DNA of 19,522 nucleotides, from positions 19,776-39,297 of the forward strand of contig DNGI01000202.1 of NCBI GenBank assembly GCA_003486645.1. Reading direction: 5' to 3'. The notes under the pieces were generated by a model. That model worked only from the letters and a program-made list of their open reading frames with translations. It was not told where the DNA came from and made no database searches. The translations under genes were made by a program, and so were the position numbers. This DNA is from Cyanobacteria bacterium UBA11370 (GTDB lineage: Bacteria > Cyanobacteriota > Cyanobacteriia > Cyanobacteriales > Coleofasciculaceae). Each line of letters starts with the position of its first letter. Position 1 is the first letter of the stretch. This document shows positions 1 through 7,682 of the stretch, one piece after another.

Positions 1-20
1 ACAAACAACAAACAACAAAT
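1..20. repeat. Heptanucleotide repeat (AACAAAC) abutting a start codon
   Basis: One partial and two full units of AACAAAC/AACAAAT run into the first gene, so that its ATG is formed at the last repeat unit. The same heptamer array recurs at 16808-16842. Such short tandemly repeated repetitive sequences are typical of cyanobacterial genomes. The array is cut by the window edge, so its full length is unknown. Confidence 0.7.
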
Positions 21-1689
21 GACCAACTTGAAACGATCCCTACAGTTTTCTTCAATCCTGTTGATTTTTATTGCGATCGCCGTCTTACTCAGAGTCATTA
101 ACTTAGGTAGCCGCGAATTTTGGTATGACGAAGTGTTATCCCTTCTCCTGTGTACAGGTCAGAAAATGGCCTATGAAACCCCGAAAGATACACCCGTTAC
201 CTTAGCTAACTATACCCCGTTGTTAAGTTTGCCTATCGAAAATGGAATTAGCGATATTCTAGTCACTCTAAAAAACTTTTTCAGAGGTTTAGCAAGCGAA
301 CCTCATCCCCCCCTATTTTTTCTGGGTCAACACGTTTGGCTGCGATTATTTGGGAATACAGAAGTCGCCATGCGAAGTTTGGGAGCCTTATTAAGTATTG
401 GGGCAATTGCTAGTGCTTATGGTTTAGGTCGTCGTTTGTTAGGACATCGCGGCGGCTTATTATTCGCGGCACTTTTAGGAACTAATAATTACTATTTATT
501 TCATTCCTTAAATGTGCGAATGTATGGTCCTCTAGTACTATGGATAATCTTAAGTGCCTGGGCGTTACTAGAACTAATTGAGGATAAAATATTGGAACGA
601 AAAGATCCCAATATCTCGTCTCAAAAAAACAAAGTTATTTGGAATTTCGTACTCATTGGTTCCGTCGCGGCTGGGTTTTTAACCTTTTATTACTTTGTCT
701 ATTTTCTCCTCGCTCTTGCCGTCTTAGTATTGTGGTTAGATCGGCAACGATGGTGGCACTATGCCTTACCCATGGGTGCAGGAGTTTTACTTACTAGTCC
801 TTGGGTACTTTGGGGAACAACGCAACAATTACGCAATGCCGATTTTGAACGGTTCGGAAAATCTCAAAGCTTAATTGAAACCGTAGTAAAACACTTAGAA
901 GGAGCCATCCAACCCTTTGGAATTCATTTAGTATTGGGAGACTGGGTAAGCATTTTACCTCCGGCGATCGCAACGGTAGCAGGTGTAGGGGCGATCGCTC
1001 TGTTAGTATTCTGTAGTATCAGCCTTTGGCGCGAAAATCAGCGTCGAGTTTTAGGCGTGGCGTTAATATTAGGGATATTACCCTTATTAATCGCTGTCGC
1101 TGTCGATATCCTCAAAGGTCAGTTTACGACTGGATTTGGTTTTGGACGGTCAACGATTTATATTTTGCCAGGATGCTTACTCTTACTCGCCGTGTGGATC
1201 GAACGTGCCACAGGACAATGGCGGCAAACCGTGGCAACCGTTTTACTGCTATTGTATTTGAGCGTTAGCATTGCTGACTTTAGTACTCGCCATCGCTGGA
1301 TGTTCCACCAAATTGCAGACATAATTAAGCAGGAACCAACAACACCAACTTTAATTGCTATGAACTCCAACGCCTGGGGTCACGTTCTGCGTCTGGCTTA
1401 TTATATTCCACCTAAATTACCCGTAGAGTTGTTAGCTCAACCCTCTACCAAACTTGCACCTATGCTAGAAAAAACACTCACCTCTGAACCATCCAACTAT
1501 CAACGCCTTCTTTGGTTAGATAGTGCTAGACCTGTTTGGGGTTCTCGAACGACAGAAGCTCAAAAAAAGCAAATCCAGCAAATTCTAAACGACCAGTTCC
1601 AGTTAACAAAAACACAGCAACTATTCGGAACCTGGGAATTAGACCAGTTCACCGCCTACCTATACCAGCGTTCAGCATCTAATCCTTAA
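19..1689 (+). CDS. GT-C fold membrane glycosyltransferase (GT39/ArnT/PMT-like)
   Basis: Predicted inner-membrane glycosyltransferase that would transfer a sugar from a polyprenyl-phosphate carrier to a lipid, protein or glycan on the outer face of the membrane. The protein has 556 aa with many hydrophobic segments. After the first segment comes FWYDE, with the Asp-Glu pair at 37-38 that marks the first external loop of the GT39/ArnT/PMT family. HPPLFF follows at about 96-101 and NVRMYGP at about 165-171, both family hallmarks. The last 120 residues are mostly soluble. The ATG at 19 has no Shine-Dalgarno sequence and lies directly on a heptamer repeat, so translation may depend on that leader. 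The next gene starts 5 nt after the stop, and its product probably makes the donor. A paralogue lies at 13805-15613. Acceptor and sugar cannot be read from the sequence. Confidence 0.85.
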   Translation: MTNLKRSLQFSSILLIFIAIAVLLRVINLGSREFWYDEVLSLLLCTGQKMAYETPKDTPVTLANYTPLLSLPIENGISDILVTLKNFFRGLASEPHPPLFFLGQHVWLRLFGNTEVAMRSLGALLSIGAIASAYGLGRRLLGHRGGLLFAALLGTNNYYLFHSLNVRMYGPLVLWIILSAWALLELIEDKILERKDPNISSQKNKVIWNFVLIGSVAAGFLTFYYFVYFLLALAVLVLWLDRQRWWHYALPMGAGVLLTSPWVLWGTTQQLRNADFERFGKSQSLIETVVKHLEGAIQPFGIHLVLGDWVSILPPAIATVAGVGAIALLVFCSISLWRENQRRVLGVALILGILPLLIAVAVDILKGQFTTGFGFGRSTIYILPGCLLLLAVWIERATGQWRQTVATVLLLLYLSVSIADFSTRHRWMFHQIADIIKQEPTTPTLIAMNSNAWGHVLRLAYYIPPKLPVELLAQPSTKLAPMLEKTLTSEPSNYQRLLWLDSARPVWGSRTTEAQKKQIQQILNDQFQLTKTQQLFGTWELDQFTAYLYQRSASNP

Positions 1690-1694
1690 TCACG

Positions 1695-2897
1695 ATGAGT
1701 TTAAGTCAATCCAATTCCCTTTTACCCGTTCCGTCAGGGTCTTTACAAATTGCGGATCTACCCACCAATGGCGAACCTCCCCTGCGTTTTTCTCTGATTA
1801 TTCCTACCTATAAAGAAGCGAAAAATATCCCTAAAATTGTCGAACAATTGACCCAATTACTCGATCCCGAATTACCAGGAGACTACGAACTTATTGTAGT
1901 GGATGATAATAGTCCCGATGGTACTTGGGAAGTGGCGCAGGAATTAATGCCAAATTATCCTCAATTACGAGTCATGCGGCGAGTTGAGGAACGAGGACTA
2001 TCTACCGCTGTAATTCGCGGTTGGCAAGCGGCGCGAGGAGAAGTATTAGGCGTAATTGATGCAGACCTCCAGCATCCCCCAGAATTGTTATTAAAGTTGT
2101 GGGGGGAAATTAAACGCGGAGGCGATATGGCGGTGGCAAGTCGTCATGTGGAAGGCGGCGGTGTTAGCGACTGGAGTATTGTGCGTCGATTTTTATCCCG
2201 TGGCGCTCAAACTGTTGGCTTAATTTTACTACCAGGAGTTGTCGGTCGCGTCTCTGATCCGATGAGTGGTTACTTTATGGTGCGCCGTAAATGTATCGCC
2301 GATCGCACTTTAAGTCCTTTGGGTTACAAAATATTAATTGAGGTATTAGCAAGAGGAAGGGTACCTTGGATTGGAGAAGTTGGTTATGTTTTTCAAGAGC
2401 GTCAAGAAGGTGAGAGCAAGGTAACCGCAAAACAATATGTTGATTACTTGCGTCACCTGATTCGCTTGCGCCTTTCTCTTGGTCCAATTGGTCGGTTAGT
2501 CCGGTTTGGTACGGTAGGATTAACGGGTGTGGTTGTGGATATGGGAATGCTTTTCTTACTCAGCGATCCCACAACGTTAGGATTGCCGCTGACTCGCAGT
2601 AAAATTATTGCTTCCGAGTTGGCAATTATTAATAATTTCTTGTGGAATGATGTCTGGACGTTTGGGGATATTGCGCGTCGGCAACCGGGGATGCGTCAGC
2701 GTTTGGAACGGCTATTGAAATTTAACCTAATTTGTCTGGGTGGGTTGATTCTCAATGTGTTGATATTGAATTTACTGTTTAATGTTTTTGGGATAAACCG
2801 ATATGTCGCTAACCTGATTGCGATCGCAGTTGTCACCGTCTGGAACTTCTGGCTTAACTTAAAGCTCAGTTGGAGAGTAACTGATGTGAAACGATAG
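1695..2897 (+). CDS. GT2 polyprenyl-phosphate sugar synthase fused to GtrA domain
   Basis: Bifunctional membrane protein of 400 aa. Residues about 32-255 are a family 2 glycosyltransferase of the dolichol-phosphate mannose synthase type: FSLIIPTYKEAKNI near 32-45, VVDDNSPDGT with Asp70-Asp71, the metal-binding DAD at 122-124 followed by LQHPP, and DPMSGYFMVRR at 188-198. Residues about 266-395 carry hydrophobic segments of a GtrA domain (RFGTVGLTGVVVDMGMLFLL, then NNFLWNDVWTF), a family linked to flipping of polyprenyl-phosphate sugars. The likely role is to load a sugar from a nucleotide donor onto polyprenyl phosphate and help present it to GT-C transferases. It starts 5 nt after the upstream GT39 stop, so the two genes are probably translationally coupled. 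The GT2-GtrA fusion is common in bacteria. Sugar specificity is unknown. Confidence 0.9.
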   Translation: MSLSQSNSLLPVPSGSLQIADLPTNGEPPLRFSLIIPTYKEAKNIPKIVEQLTQLLDPELPGDYELIVVDDNSPDGTWEVAQELMPNYPQLRVMRRVEERGLSTAVIRGWQAARGEVLGVIDADLQHPPELLLKLWGEIKRGGDMAVASRHVEGGGVSDWSIVRRFLSRGAQTVGLILLPGVVGRVSDPMSGYFMVRRKCIADRTLSPLGYKILIEVLARGRVPWIGEVGYVFQERQEGESKVTAKQYVDYLRHLIRLRLSLGPIGRLVRFGTVGLTGVVVDMGMLFLLSDPTTLGLPLTRSKIIASELAIINNFLWNDVWTFGDIARRQPGMRQRLERLLKFNLICLGGLILNVLILNLLFNVFGINRYVANLIAIAVVTVWNFWLNLKLSWRVTDVKR

Positions 2898-2916
2898 AAA
2901 CCTAACAATTGATGGG

Positions 2917-2934
2917 GTGCGATCGCCAAAGGTG
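2917..2934. repeat. Left copy of 18-bp HIP1-containing direct repeat
   Basis: GTGCGATCGCCAAAGGTG lies 20 nt after the GT2-GtrA gene. It recurs identically and in the same orientation at 13744-13761, shortly before the second GT39-like gene. The core GCGATCGC is the abundant cyanobacterial HIP1 octamer; the identity extends 10 nt beyond it. Confidence 0.75.
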
Positions 2935-3036
2935 ACAAAGGTTTAGTGCTATATCTAAAACAGTCCCACTCGCTGCCTAAAACGCCGCTTTCCACTCAGC
3001 ATCAAACTTACCCTCGTGCCGGAGGCATATCGCAAA
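2935..3036. other. Intergenic stretch before the REP-like element
   Basis: Non-coding DNA between the glycosyltransferase pair and the antitoxin gene. I see no credible gene here. Its right half (CTCGTGCCGGAGGCATATCGC around 3014-3033) resembles fragments of the GC-rich repeats that pepper cyanobacterial intergenic regions. Confidence 0.4.
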
Positions 3037-3223
3037 GGGAGCATCCCAAATGTGTAAATTGCCCCGCACTTCGTGCCGCTTCGCTAACAGACTTCCAGTC
3101 TGGGGCTATACAAACTTTCGTCCGCCTGCGCGGACTAATACATCTAGCCTGCGGAGGCAGGCTTTGTTTGTGTAGCCGCGATTTCTAATCGCCTGGTATT
3201 TTTGCTTGCATTGGGATGCTCCC
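3037..3223. repeat. Composite palindromic REP/MITE-like element
   Basis: A 187-bp non-coding element bounded by perfect 13-bp inverted repeats, GGGAGCATCCCAA at 3037-3049 and its complement at 3211-3223. Inside are an outer stem, GCTATACAAAC (3105-3115) with GTTTGTGTAGC (3166-3176), 10 of 11 paired; two perfect hairpins within it, 3120-3135 (6-bp stem, CTGC loop) and 3146-3163 (7-bp stem, GGAG loop); and a third hairpin at 3178-3192 (GCGATT-TCT-AATCGC). The nested cloverleaf-like layout fits a mobilised repeat. No transposase is nearby, and I see no clear target duplication. Confidence 0.7.
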
Positions 3224-3286
3224 ATCGCAAACGCTATCTTGGTAATAACCACAAGGTAGCCTCTTGGGGATTTGGAGACTAAAAAC

Positions 3287-3670
3287 ATGAGCAATGCGAT
3301 CGCATTACAAACCGTTATCGAATACGTTGAGGCACTTTCCCCAGAAGACCAAGACTTGCTGATTGAACTCATCCAGAAACGGCGAATTGAGAAGCAAAGA
3401 GCAGAAGTTGCAGAAAATATCGAGCTAACCCTCAGCCAACAAGACAAAGAAACTCTCGAAAAAGCTGCCGCAGCGCAAAGTAAAACTCTGAGCGAGTATC
3501 TGCTTAAAATAGCTCTCTCTTTAGCAAAAGAAACTCCAGAAATAGAGCAAATTGTATTAAGCGATCGCGACTGGAAAATCTTGGCATCAGCTATTGAAAA
3601 CCCACCTGAACCCAGCAAAGCACTGAAAGCAGCTATAAAAAAGCATCAGGAAAAGTATGGAAAGTGGTAA
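3287..3670 (+). CDS. DUF1778-type (RHH) antitoxin with extra N-terminal module
   Basis: Small protein of 127 aa. Residues about 46-80 fit a ribbon-helix-helix, and residues 90-113 (VLSDRDWKILA, then ENPPEPSKAL) are the hallmark C-terminus of DUF1778/TacA-type antitoxins, which wrap around and inhibit GNAT acetyltransferase toxins and repress their own promoter. Residues about 5-45 (ALQTVIEYVEALSPEDQDLL, RRIEKQRAEVAENI) resemble a different small-protein module often found ahead of cyanobacterial toxin genes, so this looks like a fusion of two antitoxin pieces. I chose the ATG at 3287 because GGAG at 3274-3277 is well placed for it; an in-frame TTG at 3272 would overlap that site. The expected GNAT gene follows only as a stump. 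The family assignment is firm; the fusion reading is inference. Confidence 0.8.
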   Translation: MSNAIALQTVIEYVEALSPEDQDLLIELIQKRRIEKQRAEVAENIELTLSQQDKETLEKAAAAQSKTLSEYLLKIALSLAKETPEIEQIVLSDRDWKILASAIENPPEPSKALKAAIKKHQEKYGKW

Positions 3671-3673
3671 ATA

Positions 3674-3823
3674 ATGGAATGGATTTTTTGTTCTGTAGAC
3701 GATGAAAGAGTGAGGCGAGACGCTTTTGAATGCGGTGTACCTCTTGCAATGGATTGGATCTTATTTGCTCAACTGGAAAAGGAGTCTTTACTAGAAGATC
3801 TCCAAGCGTGCCCACATGTTTGA
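3674..3823 (+). pseudogene. Possible truncated GNAT toxin (TacT-like) start
   Basis: A 49-codon frame opens 3 nt after the antitoxin stop, exactly where a DUF1778 partner toxin normally begins. It contains AFECGVPLAMDWILFAQLEK (residues 17-36), which resembles the FDCG-P-LN-WL signature near the N-terminus of TacT-type GNAT toxins. It then stops, while a full toxin is about 160-175 aa. Its last 55 nt overlap, antisense, the 3' end of the small double-CxxC gene. The simplest reading is that the toxin was cut off when the neighbouring operon arrived. The similarity is short and judged by eye, so a chance frame is possible. Confidence 0.4.
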
Positions 3824-4041
3824 CACTCATGACTCCAAACCTTGTCCCAAACCTGGCTACGTTTTTGGTGCAATTTGCCATCATGCCAATGGTAATGAGT
3901 ATGCCAATGGGACTCTTGATGAACTAATTCCGTGATAATCCTTTGTCCACTAGGAAGATCAGCATCATTTGTCTTGCATTTTTGGCATGATTTGGAGAAG
4001 AATCTTTTAGTTCCTTGCCAAAGATCTTCTAAAAAACTCAT
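3769..4041 (-). CDS. Small His-rich double-CxxC protein, last gene of the dynamin operon
   Basis: A 90-aa protein of unknown function. Cys19-x2-Cys22 and Cys73-x2-Cys76 form two knuckles that could build one zinc ribbon. Between them is an unusual histidine run, HWHTHYHWHDGKLH at 45-58, and Trp is frequent (W8, W46, W52, W65, W69, W80). There is no signal peptide or membrane segment. An AGAGG ribosome-binding site 6 nt before the ATG supports a real gene. It starts 66 nt after the CHAT-dynamin stop on the same strand, so it is probably co-transcribed. It may be a metal-binding or nucleic-acid-binding accessory factor, or a substrate of the operon's proteases; neither can be shown here. The last 10 residues (SSSKDSFSS) look unstructured, and the end may have been altered by the junction with the toxin stump. 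Confidence 0.65.
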   Translation of the reverse strand: MSFLEDLWQGTKRFFSKSCQKCKTNDADLPSGQRIITELVHQESHWHTHYHWHDGKLHQKRSQVWDKVWSHECQTCGHAWRSSSKDSFSS

Positions 4042-4107
4042 ACTTTACCTCTTACACTTTTTGGCTCTATCGGATCTATTCTGTAAATAGAGACTCTATA
4101 AGTCTGA

Positions 4108-6639
4108 CTAAGCAGATCGATTGATTTCGACTGCATCTTTTGACCAAAGTTTTTGCTTGAACGATTTAAGAAATGCACGAGTATCAGATAACAGTGATAG
4201 AGCTTCTCGGAGACCCTCATTAGTGCTGTTTATATGCTGACTATCATGACTGGCAATTTCTTGTGCTTGGCGCATCGCAGAGATAGATGCTTCGATAGCT
4301 TGCTGGTAGACCTCTGTAATACGTGTTTCGATTTTTTGAGCAATATTATCGTAGAGCAACCGTACCTCTTGAGCCACTGTTTGACGTAGTTGATGAAGGC
4401 TATCTTTCAATCGTCTAACATACTGACTGGCTTGACGTAATTCCTGTAGATCTTTGGCTTGTCGAAGTAGTAAATGTCCTGCAAGTTCAAAAATACCGTC
4501 CGAACCGCTTAGCTCCAGTAACAGATTAAAGGTATCGAGATTTGTCCAGGGTAAGTCACCAAAAGTAGCTTGTGCCACATCAAGATTGAATGAATCACTG
4601 TTAGATAGGCTTTGAAACTCATCTGTCATTAGCTTGAGCGTTTTGTCAACACTTTCGGCAATACATGGAGAATGAGTATCTATGCATTGACTCACTGCTT
4701 TACGAAGAGCATCAGTCAGGAAAAAGTGAAAATGTTTTTGCACTTCTTTAAGATCAGATTGAGGAATACTCGTAATTGACTCATGCTCCAAGCGTGTTAC
4801 AAAGATGTTCATCCAATCCAGAGCTTCCTCACAGAGCAAGTCGATCTTTTGGCGTATTTGTTGTTTGTGTTGGTCTAACCGCGCATAAAGATCGGAAGTG
4901 GTATTCTCACACTGCTGAATTGCTTCATTAAGCCGCTGCTGATCTGACTGCATAGCACTTTTGATCAATGCCATACTTGCTTCAAAGCTAAATAACATCT
5001 GATCCATTAAGTCGGTAGCACGATCTAGTTGAATCAGATTTTTATTTAATAAGATTGAGTTGTGTATGCAGTTACGAAATAATTGGAACTCTGCTTCCAA
5101 TGCAGATGCACGACTAGGATTAGGACGCTCTATATCTTGAAGACGACAAAACTCATCCAAGGCGCTAAGTCCAAATGTATAAGAATTAGGAAACAAGTTA
5201 GAAATTTGGTAACGTGTTCGTTCCATCAATCGTTGAGCTTCGATCTCACTAATTTCATCCAACCGATTGACAACAAAAAACACCTTGGGAAAGTCTTGGG
5301 GTAATACAGAACATTTAAGAAATGCTCGTTCTGACTCAGATAATACGGCTGGAGTGAACATTACATAAATCAGCACATCAGCCTGAGAAAGGTAGGTATG
5401 CACCTGCTTATCAAATTGCCTCATGATGTCACCTGTTCCAGGTGTATCTACTAGGCACAATCCTTTTAACCATTCGACTGGTACTTCAATGTGTAAATGA
5501 CTGATAGGCTTTGGTAATCCTTTTAGGATAGGTAATAGTTGCTCAGAAGGCAGTTGATCCGGCTGAAGTTCGACACGTCCTCCATCTACTAGACAAGCTT
5601 CAACCCGAAGATGATCTCCATATTGAATTACGTTAATTGTTACTGTTTCTGATGTGACGGCGGTTGAAACAACTTGGGAACCTAATAAAGCATTGATAAG
5701 AGTAGATTTACCGCGTTTGAAATCTCCCACAACCACTAACGAAAAATCTGAGTCTAATCGCGCTCGGATTTGTTTCTCCTGTGTCCGAAGTTTACGGATT
5801 AAATCACGTCCTAGTACGTTACGAATTTTTTCAGTTTCTACCCAATCTGAAAAATCGTCTAGCCCAGCGATAAATTCCTGTGAAAGCTGCTCAAGGTTGT
5901 AATGAAAGCTTATCGATTGTTGATTTATACTTAAATCTTGTGGATTGGAACTTCGTCTAACATCATATTCTGCAAGGGCATCTGTAGGATTAGTCGGTTG
6001 TAATTCAGAAGGATTTGGTGTGAATGCTTCTGGAAAGATAATGCTTCTCGCTGACTTAGTTTTCAAGACAGGAATCAAGTGTTGTGGGTACTTAAAAATT
6101 TTTCCACTACTACTGAGCTGAATCGCATTACAACCTAAGCGATATGCAAACTCAATTGGTCGTCCAGCCCCAAGAGCATCATAAAAGCCAACAGAAAATG
6201 CGATTGCAGCCTTATCTCCAATTGACTGGTTCATCCCAATCACGTAGCTTATATGGCGGTTTATAGCCTCTGCTTGAATTTCTGAATAGCAAGCATTGAG
6301 GATTACGCATTCTACCTGATCAGCAAATAGCCCAAATAAACCTGCTAAAGCATCTGTGCTAACTAGCTGTCCGTAATCACCTTCATTAGATTCAAAGACT
6401 AATCCTTCAATTCCTTCTCCATGTCCAGAAAAATGAACTATGTGTGGCTCAAACTCCAGCATTGCCCGGTGAACATCTGTGGGATCAACAGCCCATTTAT
6501 GCTTGAAGATAAATAATTCACGCTCTTTAGCTAGCATCAAACCACTTTCAATTGCTTTCACTTCCTTATCTAATCGAAGTGGATATGTATTCTTAGGGTT
6601 TGCTGCTAAAAGCAATATACGTTTTACATCTTCATTCAT
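4108..6639 (-). CDS. CHAT caspase-like protease fused to dynamin-like GTPase
   Basis: An 843-aa two-part protein. Residues about 1-195 form a CHAT (caspase HetF Associated with TPRs) cysteine protease, with catalytic His73 in HIVHFSGHGEG and Cys117 in CVILNACYS. After a Pro/Ser-rich linker (about 205-245) comes a dynamin-family GTPase: G1 P-loop GDFKRGKST (305-313), G3 DTPGTGD (398-404), G4 NRLD (458-461). The tail from about 540 to 843 is helical with coiled-coil character. It has only a weak hydrophobic patch (about 702-725) where bacterial dynamins carry a membrane paddle. Likely activity: a GTP- and assembly-controlled protease, by analogy with CHAT proteases switched on by sensor partners. 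It follows the M48 gene by 21 nt. ATG at 6639 is the natural start but has a weak ribosome-binding site, which suggests coupling. Domain calls are motif-based; the role in immunity or cell death is inference. Confidence 0.87.
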   Translation of the reverse strand: MNEDVKRILLLAANPKNTYPLRLDKEVKAIESGLMLAKERELFIFKHKWAVDPTDVHRAMLEFEPHIVHFSGHGEGIEGLVFESNEGDYGQLVSTDALAGLFGLFADQVECVILNACYSEIQAEAINRHISYVIGMNQSIGDKAAIAFSVGFYDALGAGRPIEFAYRLGCNAIQLSSSGKIFKYPQHLIPVLKTKSARSIIFPEAFTPNPSELQPTNPTDALAEYDVRRSSNPQDLSINQQSISFHYNLEQLSQEFIAGLDDFSDWVETEKIRNVLGRDLIRKLRTQEKQIRARLDSDFSLVVVGDFKRGKSTLINALLGSQVVSTAVTSETVTINVIQYGDHLRVEACLVDGGRVELQPDQLPSEQLLPILKGLPKPISHLHIEVPVEWLKGLCLVDTPGTGDIMRQFDKQVHTYLSQADVLIYVMFTPAVLSESERAFLKCSVLPQDFPKVFFVVNRLDEISEIEAQRLMERTRYQISNLFPNSYTFGLSALDEFCRLQDIERPNPSRASALEAEFQLFRNCIHNSILLNKNLIQLDRATDLMDQMLFSFEASMALIKSAMQSDQQRLNEAIQQCENTTSDLYARLDQHKQQIRQKIDLLCEEALDWMNIFVTRLEHESITSIPQSDLKEVQKHFHFFLTDALRKAVSQCIDTHSPCIAESVDKTLKLMTDEFQSLSNSDSFNLDVAQATFGDLPWTNLDTFNLLLELSGSDGIFELAGHLLLRQAKDLQELRQASQYVRRLKDSLHQLRQTVAQEVRLLYDNIAQKIETRITEVYQQAIEASISAMRQAQEIASHDSQHINSTNEGLREALSLLSDTRAFLKSFKQKLWSKDAVEINRSA

Positions 6640-6660
6640 TTGATTTACCAGCCATTAGAG

Positions 6661-7668
6661 CTAATTTAATTTCACTTTATTACTCATAACGCTTACAATT
6701 TGCTCACACAGTCGATCTGTTTCAACTTGATTCCGAAGTGTTTTAGGAGACTGCAATTCTTGCCGCCAAGCATAGAAAGTGTCGCATTGAGTAAATAAAT
6801 TCAATGCTTCCATACGTTTTGGCAACAAGGGATGAGTGCTAGCCAACTCCAAGAGTCTGACTGGAGTAGACTGTACAGTGCGAACTTGGTTAATAAATTC
6901 TTGAATATTGATGTTTTTGAGACGATCGCCCCCACCTGTGATGAGCTTTGCAAGAGCAACATTGGCTGTATTAAGATCACCACAACAAATCAGTCCAGCG
7001 CGATCGCAAGTGATTTCTGCACACCGACTCCAACGCAGGAGGAATAGCATGATTCCTCCGTGAATAACTTTCTCAGCAGCATCCAATAGATTCGGGAGTC
7101 CAGTTGCGACGAACTGTTCCAAAACCATTCTGATTAAAGCGTTGGTCATCAACTCCACAGCCGTATTGTAAACACCATGCAGATTATGAATATGTCCGCA
7201 TTCATGTCCAATAACGAACTTTAGTTCTTCCAACTCCAATCGCTCCACGATGCCACTGGACAGAATGATCATCGGTGTAACATCATCTGTTGCAATTGTA
7301 CAGGCATATCCCTCTAAAGCCGAGCAAATAAAAATCTGTGGGATGCCAATTCCTAAACGACGAGCACATTCCTCACCGATAGCATAAATTTCAGGGTACT
7401 GGCGAGGGCTTACCGCGATGCTCTGCATTTGCTGAATTTGCTTCTGGATGGGAACCGCAAAAGATACTATTGTCTGGGTTAATGCTCGAATAGGACTAAT
7501 AGAGGCAATTTGTTTTTGCAGTGTCCGATCTAGTGAGAAAGAGTAGTCAGGAACTCCACTGGTAAAATGCTCTGATAATTCTTGCTGCCTTTGCGCTAAA
7601 TAGCGTCCAAAATCCAGATTGATGCTTTGAGTAGGATTGGATGAATTAGATTGGGGGCGGTTAATCAT
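6661..7668 (-). CDS. Soluble M48-type zinc metallopeptidase
   Basis: A 335-aa protein of peptidase family M48 (HtpX/Ste24/Oma1-like). The zinc site is HECGH at 155-159, preceded by LEELKFVIG. The third ligand is probably Glu218 in AEITCDRAG, and STHPLLPKRMEAL at 278-290 is the conserved segment that closes the M48 fold. HtpX and Ste24 are embedded in membrane, but this protein has no convincing transmembrane helices; only 170-212 is moderately hydrophobic. A cytoplasmic or peripheral membrane enzyme is therefore likely. AGGAAAAGAAG directly before the ATG is a good ribosome-binding site. The gene begins 14 nt after the stop of dynamin-like protein B and ends 21 nt before the CHAT-dynamin gene, so it is embedded in the operon. 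Its substrate is unknown; the flanking GTPases or the small Cys/His-rich protein are candidates. Confidence 0.87.
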   Translation of the reverse strand: MINRPQSNSSNPTQSINLDFGRYLAQRQQELSEHFTSGVPDYSFSLDRTLQKQIASISPIRALTQTIVSFAVPIQKQIQQMQSIAVSPRQYPEIYAIGEECARRLGIGIPQIFICSALEGYACTIATDDVTPMIILSSGIVERLELEELKFVIGHECGHIHNLHGVYNTAVELMTNALIRMVLEQFVATGLPNLLDAAEKVIHGGIMLFLLRWSRCAEITCDRAGLICCGDLNTANVALAKLITGGGDRLKNINIQEFINQVRTVQSTPVRLLELASTHPLLPKRMEALNLFTQCDTFYAWRQELQSPKTLRNQVETDRLCEQIVSVMSNKVKLN

Positions 7669-7682
7669 CTTCTTTTCCTGCC

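Noticed and set aside
3037..3223. Insertion sequence
   Set aside because: Inverted ends and hairpins are present, but there is no transposase frame inside or nearby, so only a REP/MITE-like element can be supported.
3106..3618. 170-aa minus-strand frame over the repeat and antitoxin
   Set aside because: It is antisense to a clear DUF1778 gene and its other half is repeat DNA; no family resemblance.
3730..3927. 65-aa plus-strand frame after the antitoxin as the missing toxin
   Set aside because: No GNAT, PIN or RelE-like features; it is antisense to the zinc-ribbon-like gene and its Met/Leu/Thr-rich sequence looks like a shadow.
4065..4107. Hairpin AGACT-CTATA-AGTCT after the CHAT-dynamin stop as a terminator
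   Set aside because: The 5-bp AT-rich stem has no following T run on the coding strand, and a gene with a good ribosome-binding site follows.
4038..4220. 60-aa minus-strand frame overlapping the end of the CHAT-dynamin gene
   Set aside because: It is out of frame with the real gene, has no ribosome-binding site or recognisable motif, and overlaps the start of the well-supported small Cys/His-rich gene.
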